In this document: one piece after another, positions 10,613 to 18,861 of the stretch
How the letters are laid out: every line of letters begins with the position of its first letter
How positions within the stretch are numbered: the first letter of the stretch is position 1
Origin: Acidimicrobiaceae bacterium
GTDB lineage: Bacteria > Actinomycetota > Acidimicrobiia > Acidimicrobiales > RAAP-2
Direction of reading: 5' to 3'
Assembly (NCBI GenBank): GCA_003169235.1
Contig: PMPX01000072.1
Span: 706-32,826 of the forward strand
DNA length: 32,121 nt
The notes under the pieces: model-generated
Database searches by the model: none
What the model was told of the DNA's origin: nothing
Seen by the model: the letters and a program-made list of their open reading frames with translations, nothing else
Translations under genes and position numbers: made by a program

Positions 10613-11158
10613 CTACGCCGCCCAGAGGGAGTCCCAATGGGCGGCCAGGGAGGTCACGAGGCCCGTGCATGCAGCGGCGATCATCTCTCGGCACTCGTCG
10701 AAGGCGCCGCCGTCCCCGTAGTACGGGTCGGGGACGTCCGCGGCGGCGCCCGAGGCCGCGTCGAAGGCCCTGAGGAGGACGAGCCGCTGCGGGTCGGCGC
10801 CCAGGCCCCGCAGGGTCTGCTGATGGCGACGGTCCAGGGCCACCATCAGGTCGAACCGACCGAGCTCCGACGACGAGAACTGGTGGGCGACGTGGCGGTG
10901 GCGGGCGTAGCCGGCCCGTACGAGCGCATCCGAGGCCCGTTCGTCCATCGGCTCCCCTTCGTGCCACGGGCCCGTGCCGGCACTCCGCACGTCCAGGTGG
11001 TCGGTCAGCGGGCTGCCGTCGCCGAGCGCCGTCGACCCCGCGAGGGCGCGGGTGATGACCTCGGCCATTGGGGAGCGGCAGATGTTGCCGGTGCAGACGA
11101 AGACGATGCGATACGGGCGGTCGCCGATGGGGTCGGGAGGGACGACGAGGCGGGGCAT
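10613..11158 (-). CDS. Low-molecular-weight protein-tyrosine-phosphatase family protein
   Basis: P-loop FVCTGNICRSPMAE near the N-terminus and C-terminal DPYYGDGGAFDECREMI; overlaps the stop of the upstream gene (TGATG). Confidence 0.92.
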   Translation of the reverse strand: MPRLVVPPDPIGDRPYRIVFVCTGNICRSPMAEVITRALAGSTALGDGSPLTDHLDVRSAGTGPWHEGEPMDERASDALVRAGYARHRHVAHQFSSSELGRFDLMVALDRRHQQTLRGLGADPQRLVLLRAFDAASGAAADVPDPYYGDGGAFDECREMIAAACTGLVTSLAAHWDSLWAA

Positions 11159-12720
11159 CAGGCCCCCGCGTACTCGTCGCGCAACGTCTTCTTCACGATC
11201 TTGCCGGTTCCGGCGCGTGGCCAGTCGGTGCGGACCTCGAGCTGCTCGGGGATCTTCTGCGTCATGAGGCCGGCGGCGCCGCAGAAGTCGACGATCTCGG
11301 CGAGCTCGAGCCCGTCGGCGTCGTCGGCGAGCTGGACGACCGCGCAGACGCGCTCGCCACGCTGCGGGTCGGGGAGCCCGATGACCGCCACCTCGACCAC
11401 CTTGGGGTGGGTGTAGAGGAGGTCCTCGATCTCCTTCGCGCTGATGTTCTCCCCCTTGCGGACGATGACGTCCTTCAGCCGACCCGTGAGGGTGAGATGC
11501 CCGTCGCCACGGAGCCGGCCCAGGTCGCCCGTGCGGAAGTAGCCGTCGGCGTCGAAGGCGTCCGCGTCGAGCGACGGGTCGGTGTAGCCGTGGAAGACCA
11601 TCGGACCCTTCACCCGGACCTCGCCTTCCTCGTCGGCTCCGGCGATGCGACCGTCGAGGGTGACGATGCGGACGTCGGCGCCATCGACCGGCTTGCCGTC
11701 CGTGTTGGCCAGTTGCTCGTCGGTGTCGTGGGGCGAGCCGTTGGAGATCATCGGCACCTCGGTCATGCCGTAGCCGTGCACCACGCCGCGTCCACCGATC
11801 TCGTCGCGGACCTCGAAGTGGACCTCAGGCGGCTTGGCCGCGCCGCCACCGGACATGAGCCGCAGCGACGGGAGGATCGGGTCGCCGGGGGTCTTGCGCT
11901 GCTCACCGAGATAGGCGACGTAGAACGCGGTGCTCCCGCCCACCATGGTCGCCCCGTGGGCGCGGAAGATGGGCAGGACGTCGGGGGCGGAGAACGACTC
12001 GACCAGGATCGCCGGAAACCCGAACGAGAGCATGGTGACGAGGTAGTCGGGACCGGCGATGTGCGCGAACGGGAACGCGATGGAGCCGACGTCGTCGGGA
12101 CCCATGTCGAGCGCCCGGGCCAGACCCCAGCCCCCGGCGATCAACGTCTGGTCGGTGTGCTGCACGCCCTTGGGGTCGGCGGTCGAGCCCGACGTGTAGT
12201 AGATCCAGCGGATCGGGGCATCGTCGGGTGTGGTCCCCGGGGGAGGTGGGGGCAGGACGTCGGGGTCGGCTTCCGGAAGGCCGGCATCAATGGAGAGGAC
12301 CGTCGGCCGAGTGGGGGCGCCGGCCAGCGCACGGTCGGCGATGGCGCCGAAATCGACGTCCCGCCAGGTGCCCGGGATCACGAAGAGCGAGGCGCCGGTC
12401 TGGCGCAGGGCGAAGCCGACTTCACGCTCGCGGTAGAGGTGGATGATCGGGTTCTGGACGGCGCCGAGGCGCGACAGGGCGATGGAGAGGACCACGGTGT
12501 CGATGCGCGTGGGGAGCTGCCACGACACGACCGATCCGGTGGTGACGCCCATGCCCTGCAGGCCGGCCGCCACCCGCTCGGCCCGGTCCCGGAACGCTCC
12601 GAAGGTGACGGTCTCGCCGTCCGCCGCGATGAGCATGGGGTGGTTGGGCGACGCCTGGGCGCGGCGGTCGACGAGCTCCCACATGGTGCGGGCGCCGGTG
12701 AGGGTGTCGCTCGTGCTCAT
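11158..12720 (-). CDS. AMP-dependent acyl-CoA synthetase/ligase
   Basis: YYTSGSTADPKGVQHTD, GYGMTEVPM, YFRTGDLGRLRGDGHLTLTGRLKDVIVRKGENISAKEIE, GKIVKKTLRDEY. ATG at 12720 preceded by AAAGGAG Shine-Dalgarno-like sequence. Confidence 0.93.
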   Translation of the reverse strand: MSTSDTLTGARTMWELVDRRAQASPNHPMLIAADGETVTFGAFRDRAERVAAGLQGMGVTTGSVVSWQLPTRIDTVVLSIALSRLGAVQNPIIHLYREREVGFALRQTGASLFVIPGTWRDVDFGAIADRALAGAPTRPTVLSIDAGLPEADPDVLPPPPPGTTPDDAPIRWIYYTSGSTADPKGVQHTDQTLIAGGWGLARALDMGPDDVGSIAFPFAHIAGPDYLVTMLSFGFPAILVESFSAPDVLPIFRAHGATMVGGSTAFYVAYLGEQRKTPGDPILPSLRLMSGGGAAKPPEVHFEVRDEIGGRGVVHGYGMTEVPMISNGSPHDTDEQLANTDGKPVDGADVRIVTLDGRIAGADEEGEVRVKGPMVFHGYTDPSLDADAFDADGYFRTGDLGRLRGDGHLTLTGRLKDVIVRKGENISAKEIEDLLYTHPKVVEVAVIGLPDPQRGERVCAVVQLADDADGLELAEIVDFCGAAGLMTQKIPEQLEVRTDWPRAGTGKIVKKTLRDEYAGA

Positions 12721-12857
12721 GACGTCTCCTTTCGGGACCCCTCTCATAGCAGGTGCCGGCCGCGTGCCGGGGCCGAGGCCGTGGACCCGGGCGATGGCCG
12801 ACGGAGGTATCCGGGCGTTGTCGTCACGGCGGGCACCGGGCGGGGCAGAATGGCCGT

Positions 12858-13142
12858 GTGGCGAAACCCCCGGTCCACTCGGATCCCCCCGATTCCCTCG
12901 GCGGCACCGCTGGCCATGGCGGAGGCGGCAAGGCGCCCGACCGCCGGCACCAGGCCACGCTGGTCGGGGTCGCCGTGGCGGCCATCCTGCTCGTCTGGTT
13001 CGCGGTGGCCAACCTGGGCCGGGTCAGGATCGATTTCTGGGTCTTCCACCGGCAGGCGCCCCTCATCCTCGTCATCGTGATCTCGGGCCTGCTCGGGGCT
13101 CTGATCACGGCGCTGATCATGCGGCGGAAGCCCAAGGCGTAG
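12858..13142 (+). CDS. Small LapA/DUF1049-like membrane protein
   Basis: About 94 aa from GTG 12858: two hydrophobic helices with 'FAVANLGRVRIDFWVFHRQAPLILVIVISGLLGALITALIMRRKPKA', the LapA_dom pattern. Confidence 0.72.
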   Translation: MAKPPVHSDPPDSLGGTAGHGGGGKAPDRRHQATLVGVAVAAILLVWFAVANLGRVRIDFWVFHRQAPLILVIVISGLLGALITALIMRRKPKA

Positions 13143-13392
13143 CGGCCCGGGCCCCGGGCGCCGGCGCCCGGCGGTGTGCCGGCGGGCGGTCGGGCCTTCC
13201 TGAGCTGGGCCTGAGGCCGATCATTGCAACTCCATGACCGCGTGCTGCCTGCGCCGCCCGGGTTCTAAGCTGAACGGCGGTGGAGACGGCAGAGTTGGCA
13301 GGAACGAACGAGGACAGTCTGATTGTCCGCGCCGCCCTGGCGTGCAAACATGGGGCGCAGATGGATGTGGAGATCCCAGGGGGCAGGTGGTA

Positions 13393-13797
13393 GTGCCACT
13401 TTCCGACCACGAACAGCGAATCCTGGCCGAGCTCGAGGAGTCCTTGGTTCGCCAGGACCCCGAGTTTGCCGAGCGCGTCAGGTCGGAGACCGTGTACCGA
13501 CACGCGGGGCGCTACTGCAAGTGGGCCGCCGTGACCTTCGTCCTCGGGGTGGTGATCCTCGTGGCGTTCTACAGCAAGTCCGTGATCGCCGGCTTCCTCG
13601 GCGTCATCATCATGTTCGCCTCCGCCGTCTGGTTCGAGCGGAACCTCCGGCGGATGGGTCGGGCGGGCTGGCACGACCTGACGCGGGCGAAGGACGGGGA
13701 GCAGTCCAAGTCCGCCGGCGCCTCGAACGGGATCGAAGGCGCGGTGACCGAGGCGCGCGACTGGTTCCGCTCACGTTTCCACCGGCGCGAGGACTGA
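13393..13797 (+). CDS. DUF3040-like membrane protein
   Basis: VPLSDHEQRILAELEESLVRQDPEFAERV N-terminus followed by two TM segments, as in actinobacterial DUF3040 proteins; GTG start at 13393 or 13387 preferred over the track start 13234. Confidence 0.75.
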   Translation: MPLSDHEQRILAELEESLVRQDPEFAERVRSETVYRHAGRYCKWAAVTFVLGVVILVAFYSKSVIAGFLGVIIMFASAVWFERNLRRMGRAGWHDLTRAKDGEQSKSAGASNGIEGAVTEARDWFRSRFHRRED

Positions 13798-13862
13798 GCA
13801 TCTCGCTGGGTGGTCCGGGGGCCCGCTGGCTCGCGGTCCCGACGTCGAGGTAGCTCCGGCCC

Positions 13863-14819
13863 GTGGCAGACCTTGCACTCGCCGTCGACATCGGCGGCAC
13901 CAAAATGGCTGCCGGCCTGGTCTCCCAGGACGGATCCCTGACTCGACGGGCGATGCTGCCGACCAGGGTTTCACCGGATCCGGAGATCGGGACCTCGGGT
14001 CCGGGCCCCGCCGTGGCGCCCGCGGGCGCCGTCGTCGACCCCGGGACCGCCGACCCTGGCGACCTCCTGTGGAGGGACCTGGCCGGATTGGTGCAGCGCG
14101 TTCTCGCAGGCGTGGGCGCCGGCGACAGGGTGGTCGTCTGCGGCGCCGGCTGCGGCGGTCCGATGAGCCCCGGCGGTGACGAGGTGTCGCCACTGAACAT
14201 CGGGGCTTGGCGGTCGTTCCCCCTGCGGGAGCGACTCGCCGAGTTGACCGGAGTGCCCGTGTTCGTCGACAACGACGCCAAGGCACTCGCCCTCGGTGAG
14301 GGCTGGGTCGGGGCCGCCGCCGGCTGCGACAACTACATCGCCATGGTGGTGTCGACCGGCGTGGGCGGCGGCATCGTGCTGGATGGACGGTTGCTGCAGG
14401 GGCGTCTGGGCAACGCCGGCCACATCGGCCATGTGATCGTCGAGCCTGCGGGGCGGGAGTGCCGATGCGGCGCCCGTGGCTGCCTGGAGGCGGAGGCGTC
14501 GGGGACGGCGTTGGCGGCCATCACCGGACAGCCGGCACGACTGGCCCCCGCCGTCGTCGTGGAGCGGGCCGGGACGCTGGTGGGTCGGGCCATCGCGTCG
14601 GTGGTGAACCTCCTCGACCTCTCGCTCGCGGTCGTGAGCGGGTCGGTGGCCCTCGGGTTCGGGGACCCCTTCTTCGGGGCCGCGCAGGCGGAGATGGACC
14701 GGCTGTGCAGGCTGGAGTTCGCGCGGGGTGCCCGGGTCGTCCCCGGTGGGCTCGGGGACCGTGGCCCGCTCGTCGGCGCCGCCCGGGTCGGCTGGCGCGG
14801 CGCAGGGATGGGCGCGTGA
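13863..14819 (+). CDS. ROK family sugar kinase (glucokinase-like)
   Basis: ALAVDIGGTKMAAGLV phosphate-binding motif; VFVDNDAKALALGEGWVGAA; VSTGVGGGIVLDGRLLQGRLGNAGHIGHVIV; zinc motif CRCGARGCLE. Confidence 0.92.
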   Translation: MADLALAVDIGGTKMAAGLVSQDGSLTRRAMLPTRVSPDPEIGTSGPGPAVAPAGAVVDPGTADPGDLLWRDLAGLVQRVLAGVGAGDRVVVCGAGCGGPMSPGGDEVSPLNIGAWRSFPLRERLAELTGVPVFVDNDAKALALGEGWVGAAAGCDNYIAMVVSTGVGGGIVLDGRLLQGRLGNAGHIGHVIVEPAGRECRCGARGCLEAEASGTALAAITGQPARLAPAVVVERAGTLVGRAIASVVNLLDLSLAVVSGSVALGFGDPFFGAAQAEMDRLCRLEFARGARVVPGGLGDRGPLVGAARVGWRGAGMGA

Positions 14820-15091
14820 GTGGCGCCCGATGGGGGAGGGATGCCGCCGTGGTGGCGCGGGCCGTGCTGCCCCATCCGGGGCTGTGGTGGGCGTCCTTGG
14901 GGGCCCTGCACCGCCTGGCGCGGCGGGGCTGGTGGCGTCGTCCCCCCTTCGTGCCGCTGCCGGGGGAGGCGTACTGGCGGTTCCGGGTGGTCACCGCCTA
15001 TGGAGGCGAGGGGGAGGCCGAGACGTTGACCCCGTCCGACGTGGTGGCCTACCTGCGCTGGTGTCAGAGGTCGCGTCCCCGCCGCGGGTAG
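14816..15091 (+). CDS. Small basic hypothetical protein
   Basis: 91-aa ORF from GTG 14816 overlapping the ROK stop (GTGA); Trp/Arg-rich, 'PGEAYWRFRVVTAYGGEGEAETLTPSDVVAYLRWCQ'. No family recognised. Confidence 0.6.
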   Translation: MSGARWGRDAAVVARAVLPHPGLWWASLGALHRLARRGWWRRPPFVPLPGEAYWRFRVVTAYGGEGEAETLTPSDVVAYLRWCQRSRPRRG

Positions 15092-15103
15092 CCTCTCAGG
15101 GGT

Positions 15104-15610
15104 ATGGAGCGGGTGCTCCTCCTCAACGCGACCTACGAGCCGCTCGCCCTCGTCTCTGATCGCCGTGCCGTCGTTTTGATGCTTGCGGGCCGGGCCGAGG
15201 CGGTGGCCATCCGCGATGACTGCAAGGTCTTCCACTCGGCGAGGCTGGAGATAGAGGTGCCGTCGATCGTGCGACTGGCCCACATGGTGCGCATCCCGCG
15301 GTGGGCCCGCACTCCGCCGGTCACACGACGGTCCGTCCTGCGCCGGGACGGGGGTCTGTGCGTCTACTGCTCGCAGCCGGCCGACACGATCGACCATGTG
15401 ATCCCGCGCAGCCGTGGGGGCACCCACGAGTGGTCCAACGTCGTTGCCGCCTGCAAGCGCGACAACCTGGAGAAAGCCGACCAGTTGCTCTCCGAGCTGG
15501 GCTGGACGTTGCGCGTGAAGCCGGCGCCGCCCGACGGCCACCTGTGGCGGCTGCGTCACCTGTCGGACGTGGACCCGTTGTGGGAGCCGTATCTGGCCGC
15601 GGCCTCCTGA
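15104..15610 (+). CDS. HNH endonuclease family protein
   Basis: RRDGGLCVYCSQPADTIDHVIPRSRGGTHEWSNVVAACKRDNLEKAD: CxxC, DH, N and C residues of an HNH module; N-terminus VLLLNATYEPLALVSDRRAVVLML. Confidence 0.92.
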   Translation: MERVLLLNATYEPLALVSDRRAVVLMLAGRAEAVAIRDDCKVFHSARLEIEVPSIVRLAHMVRIPRWARTPPVTRRSVLRRDGGLCVYCSQPADTIDHVIPRSRGGTHEWSNVVAACKRDNLEKADQLLSELGWTLRVKPAPPDGHLWRLRHLSDVDPLWEPYLAAAS

Positions 15611-15612
15611 GG

Positions 15613-16320
15613 TTGCCCCCGTTCACGCCGCTCTTCGACGTCGAGCAGTTCCGCTCCGAACCACGGCGCTTGGCGCTGGCCCGTGAGGTGGAGCGGCCGA
15701 CCCTGGTGCTCGGCAGCACGCAACGGGAGGAGCTGGCGGATCCTCTCGCGCTGCAGCGACGCGCGGTCGAATTGGCTCGGCGTCGTGGCGGCGGCGGCGC
15801 TGTGTATCTCGAGCCGGCCGGTCAGCTCTGGCTGGACGCCTGGATACCGCGGGACGATCCGCTGTGGCTGCTCGACGTCTCGGTCGCAGCGGAATGGGTC
15901 GGCACGTGGTGGACGGACGCATTGGGCCGCCTGGGGCAGCACGGACTCGACACGCACACCGGTCGCTCCGTGCCGGGTGAGCTCGGTGATCTCGTGTGCT
16001 TCGCCGGACGGGGGCCCGGCGAGGTCTTCCACCGCGGCCGCAAGGTGGTCGGCCTGTCGCAGTGGCGTTCTCGCCAGGGCGCGCTCTTCTCCTCGTGCGC
16101 CTATCTCCATTGGGATCCGGAGCCGCTGCTCGATCTCCTCCGCGTGGACGAGCGCGCCCGGGGAGAGCTCGGTCGGGGACTGATGCCGCTGGCGGTCGGC
16201 CTTGGCCAGCTGGAACCGCCCGTCGGGGACTTGGGGCGTGTGCGGGACGAGCTGCTGGGTTCGTTTGCCGCGCTGGGCGTGCCACCACACCAGGGTGACG
16301 ACGTCCCGGGCGTCTCGTAG
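15613..16320 (+). CDS. Lipoate/biotin-protein ligase A-like (BPL_LplA_LipB fold) protein
   Basis: VELARRRGGGGAVYLEPAGQLWLDAWIPRDDPLW (RRGGGG substrate loop) and GRKVVGLSQWRSRQGALFSSCAYL. Probable TTG start at 15613; start uncertain. Confidence 0.72.
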   Translation: MPPFTPLFDVEQFRSEPRRLALAREVERPTLVLGSTQREELADPLALQRRAVELARRRGGGGAVYLEPAGQLWLDAWIPRDDPLWLLDVSVAAEWVGTWWTDALGRLGQHGLDTHTGRSVPGELGDLVCFAGRGPGEVFHRGRKVVGLSQWRSRQGALFSSCAYLHWDPEPLLDLLRVDERARGELGRGLMPLAVGLGQLEPPVGDLGRVRDELLGSFAALGVPPHQGDDVPGVS

Positions 16321-16554
16321 CGCCTTCTCGCCGCAAACCCGTTCCACGTGCCCCCGCCGTTCTTCTTGTCGCTCTTCTTGTCGTTCTGATCCGTCTTCTC
16401 CTCTTCCGAGCCCTTTGCCCGTGCCGGGTCCTCCTGGGGGTCCCGAGTCCCGTCCGGGTGGAGGGGTCCCAATCGTCCGAATCCGGCTGCTGGCGCGCCC
16501 CCGGGGTGGAGGCCTGTGGTGGGAGGCAGTTGCTTTTGCGTTGCCAGGGGTTCA

Positions 16555-16605
16555 TGGTGGTTGTTAGGTGGAGGGAAATGGCGTAAAGTGGTTCGAAATG
16601 GTGCA
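16555..16605 (+). promoter_or_regulatory. Putative MraZ-box array upstream of mraZ
   Basis: AGGTGGAGGG/AAATGGCGTA/AAGTGGTTCG/AAATGGTGCA: TGG at 16569, 16579, 16589 and 16599, exact 10-bp period; an additional TGG at 16558. Ends about 50 bp before the mraZ start. Confidence 0.75.
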
Positions 16606-16655
16606 ACCGAGCGTCAGAGGACGCAGGCCAGGGAGCGTCGTGGGAGATACAGCCG

Positions 16656-17075
16656 GTGGCAGGCTTCGTCGGGAGGTACGAGCACTCGCTCGACACGAAG
16701 GGCAGGGTGATCCTGCCCGCGAAGTTCCGCGCCCAGTTCGAGCGGGGCGGCTACCTGACCCAGAACTCGGAGGGCTGCCTCGCGCTCTGGACGCCCGGGG
16801 AGTTCGAGCGGCAGATGCAGGCGATGCAGGAGAGGGCCGATGCCGGCCGGTCCGACCGAAACCGGGCACGGATCTGGGCCTCGAATTCAGCCGAGGTCGA
16901 GATCGATCGTCAGGGGCGGATGCCCATTCCGGCACACCTGCGCTCGTTCGCCGGGCTGGAGGCCGAGGTGCTCGTGCACGGTGCCATCGACCGGGTCGAG
17001 CTGTGGAACCCCGCCGCATGGACGGAGCGGGTGCTGCCAGAGGAGAGCTGGCTCCTCGAGGCCGACGAGAACTAG
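16656..17075 (+). CDS. mraZ: Transcriptional regulator/dcw repressor MraZ
   Basis: FVGRYEHSLDTKGRVILPAKFR and second SpoVT-AbrB-like repeat AEVEIDRQGRMPIPAHLRSFAGL. GTG start. Confidence 0.96.
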   Translation: MAGFVGRYEHSLDTKGRVILPAKFRAQFERGGYLTQNSEGCLALWTPGEFERQMQAMQERADAGRSDRNRARIWASNSAEVEIDRQGRMPIPAHLRSFAGLEAEVLVHGAIDRVELWNPAAWTERVLPEESWLLEADEN

Positions 17076-17293
17076 CGGCGATCGGGACCATCGGGACAGC
17101 ACCGGGAACCGCTACCAGGAGAACAGGGACAGGAAGAGAAAGGACATTCGACAGGACCACGACGACGTCACACGGAACGCACTGGACCATGTGCAGCTCC
17201 TCGACCGGCATGATGGAAGGCCACTCCACCCACTTCCTCGCTGGTCGTTCGGATCTCCACCTCCCTCTCGACCGGCTGGCCGAGGGGCTGCAG

Positions 17294-18229
17294 ATGGCCC
17301 ACTCGTTCGAACACATCCCCGTGCTGCGCGACGAAGTGGTGTCGCTCTACGCGTCCGTGCCGCCCGGCATCCTCGTCGACGCCACCGTCGGCGGGGGAGG
17401 TCACGCCGCGGCGCTGCTCGAGGCGTACCCAGGACTTCGCCTGGTCGGCTTGGACCGCGATCCGGTTGCGCTCGAGGCGGCGCAGCTCCGGTTGGTTTCG
17501 TTCGGGGACCGGGTCACGCTGATCCCGTCCCCGTTCTCGGCGTTGGAGGAGGTCATCACCTCCGCCGGACTCGGCCCCCTGTCGGGCGTGCTGCTCGACC
17601 TCGGAGTCAGCTCTCCTCAGATCGACCGTCCCGAGCGGGGCTTCTCGTTCCGCTCCGACGGGCCGCTCGACATGCGGATGGACCCCACCGCCGGCGTGAC
17701 GGCGGCGGATCTCGTGAACGGCCTCCCGGAAGACGCGCTTGCGGCACTGTTTCGTGAGAACGGAGAGGGGCGTCTGTCCGGGCGCATCGCTCGCGCCGTG
17801 GTGCGGGCCCGTCCATTGACGACAACCGGTCAGCTGGCCGACGTCGTGGCGGCCGCGGTACCGGCTGCGGTGCGCAGAAAGGGGCATCCCGCGCGCCGGG
17901 TGTTCCAGGCCCTGCGGATTGAGGTCAACGACGAACTGGGCCAGCTGCGCACCGCACTGCCGGCCGCCTTGGCACACCTTGCCGTGGGTGGCGTGTGTGC
18001 CGTCATCAGCTACCACTCGGGAGAGGACCGCCTGACCAAGCAGACCTTTGCCGAGGCGGCAACCGGGGGATGCGTGTGCCCGCCGGGCCTGCCGTGTGTC
18101 TGCGGCGCGGTCGCCAGGCACCAGCTGGTCTTCCGCGGCGCCCGCAAGCCATCCCCGTCGGAGGTCGCCGCGAACCCGCGGGCAGAGAGCGCTCGCCTGC
18201 GTGCCATCGTGCGAACGGACGCGGGCTGA
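17294..18229 (+). CDS. rsmH: 16S rRNA (cytosine(1402)-N(4))-methyltransferase RsmH
   Basis: FEHIPVLRDEVV, VDATVGGGGHAAALLE, LLDLGVSSPQIDRPERGFSFRSDGPLDMRMD, RKGHPARRVFQALRIEVNDEL, VISYHSGEDRLTK. ATG 17294 chosen by family N-terminus; in-frame ATGs occur upstream (e.g. 17189). Confidence 0.96.
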   Translation: MAHSFEHIPVLRDEVVSLYASVPPGILVDATVGGGGHAAALLEAYPGLRLVGLDRDPVALEAAQLRLVSFGDRVTLIPSPFSALEEVITSAGLGPLSGVLLDLGVSSPQIDRPERGFSFRSDGPLDMRMDPTAGVTAADLVNGLPEDALAALFRENGEGRLSGRIARAVVRARPLTTTGQLADVVAAAVPAAVRRKGHPARRVFQALRIEVNDELGQLRTALPAALAHLAVGGVCAVISYHSGEDRLTKQTFAEAATGGCVCPPGLPCVCGAVARHQLVFRGARKPSPSEVAANPRAESARLRAIVRTDAG

Positions 18230-18861
18230 TGGCCCCCCCTTCCGCGGCAACGGCAGCGCCGGCTCGCCGTCATGCTGCCGGCGGACCGAGCCCGTCCCGT
18301 CGCTGGGGCCGTGGATCGGGCGCAGCTGCACCGGAGACACGCCGGGCACCACTCCGGGTCATCCCGGGTCGGACCCGTTCAGGGACACGAACCCGTCGTG
18401 TCGCCGGCGGGCGGGTGTTGACCATCCTGTCCGTCTCCATCGTGGTGGCCGCGCTCCTGGCCGTCGTGGTCGCCCAGGCGCTTCTTGCGACCGGACAGGT
18501 CCGGATGTCCACGCTTCAGCACGAGCTCACACTCGAGCAGGCCGCGCACCGGCAGGCCGAGCTGGCCGTCGCGCAGCTCGAGACGCCCGCTCGCATCGTC
18601 GCCGCCGCGACCGGTGAGGGAATGATCCGGCCCGCCAACGTGGTCGAGCTGCCCTACGTCTCCCTGTCGGTTCCGCTGCCAACTCCGAAGGTCACTCCTG
18701 CTCCGGCTCCTGCTCCGGCATCGACCTCGACTTCGACTTCGACAGCCGGGACGGGGACTGCCTCGGCCACGACCTCCACGTCGGGATCCGGCTCCGGTGC
18801 CGCGTCCACGGGCGCAGCAGGGTCGGCCGCTTCGACGACGACGGCAACTTCGACGCCATGA
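18229..18861 (+). CDS. FtsL-like bitopic cell-division protein with Ser/Thr/Ala-rich C-terminal tail
   Basis: 1-bp overlap with rsmH stop (TGATG); basic N-terminus, one TM helix (VLTILSVSIVVAALLAVVVAQALL), short coiled-coil-like segment, then PAPAPAPASTSTSTST... tail; position between rsmH and ftsI. Confidence 0.78.
   Translation: MAPPSAATAAPARRHAAGGPSPSRRWGRGSGAAAPETRRAPLRVIPGRTRSGTRTRRVAGGRVLTILSVSIVVAALLAVVVAQALLATGQVRMSTLQHELTLEQAAHRQAELAVAQLETPARIVAAATGEGMIRPANVVELPYVSLSVPLPTPKVTPAPAPAPASTSTSTSTAGTGTASATTSTSGSGSGAASTGAAGSAASTTTATSTP
18695..18744 (+). repeat. Short tandem repeats within the ftsL-like tail
   Basis: CTCCTGCTCCGG x2 (18695-18718) followed by TCGACC/TCGACT/TCGACT/TCGACA (18721-18744), encoding (AP)n and (ST)n. 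Confidence 0.8.

Noticed and set aside
11068-12750. Long plus-strand ORF (670 aa) antisense to the acyl-CoA synthetase
   Set aside because: Shadow ORF; translation is Asp/Val/Arg/Gly-rich with no motifs and the minus-strand gene is unambiguous.
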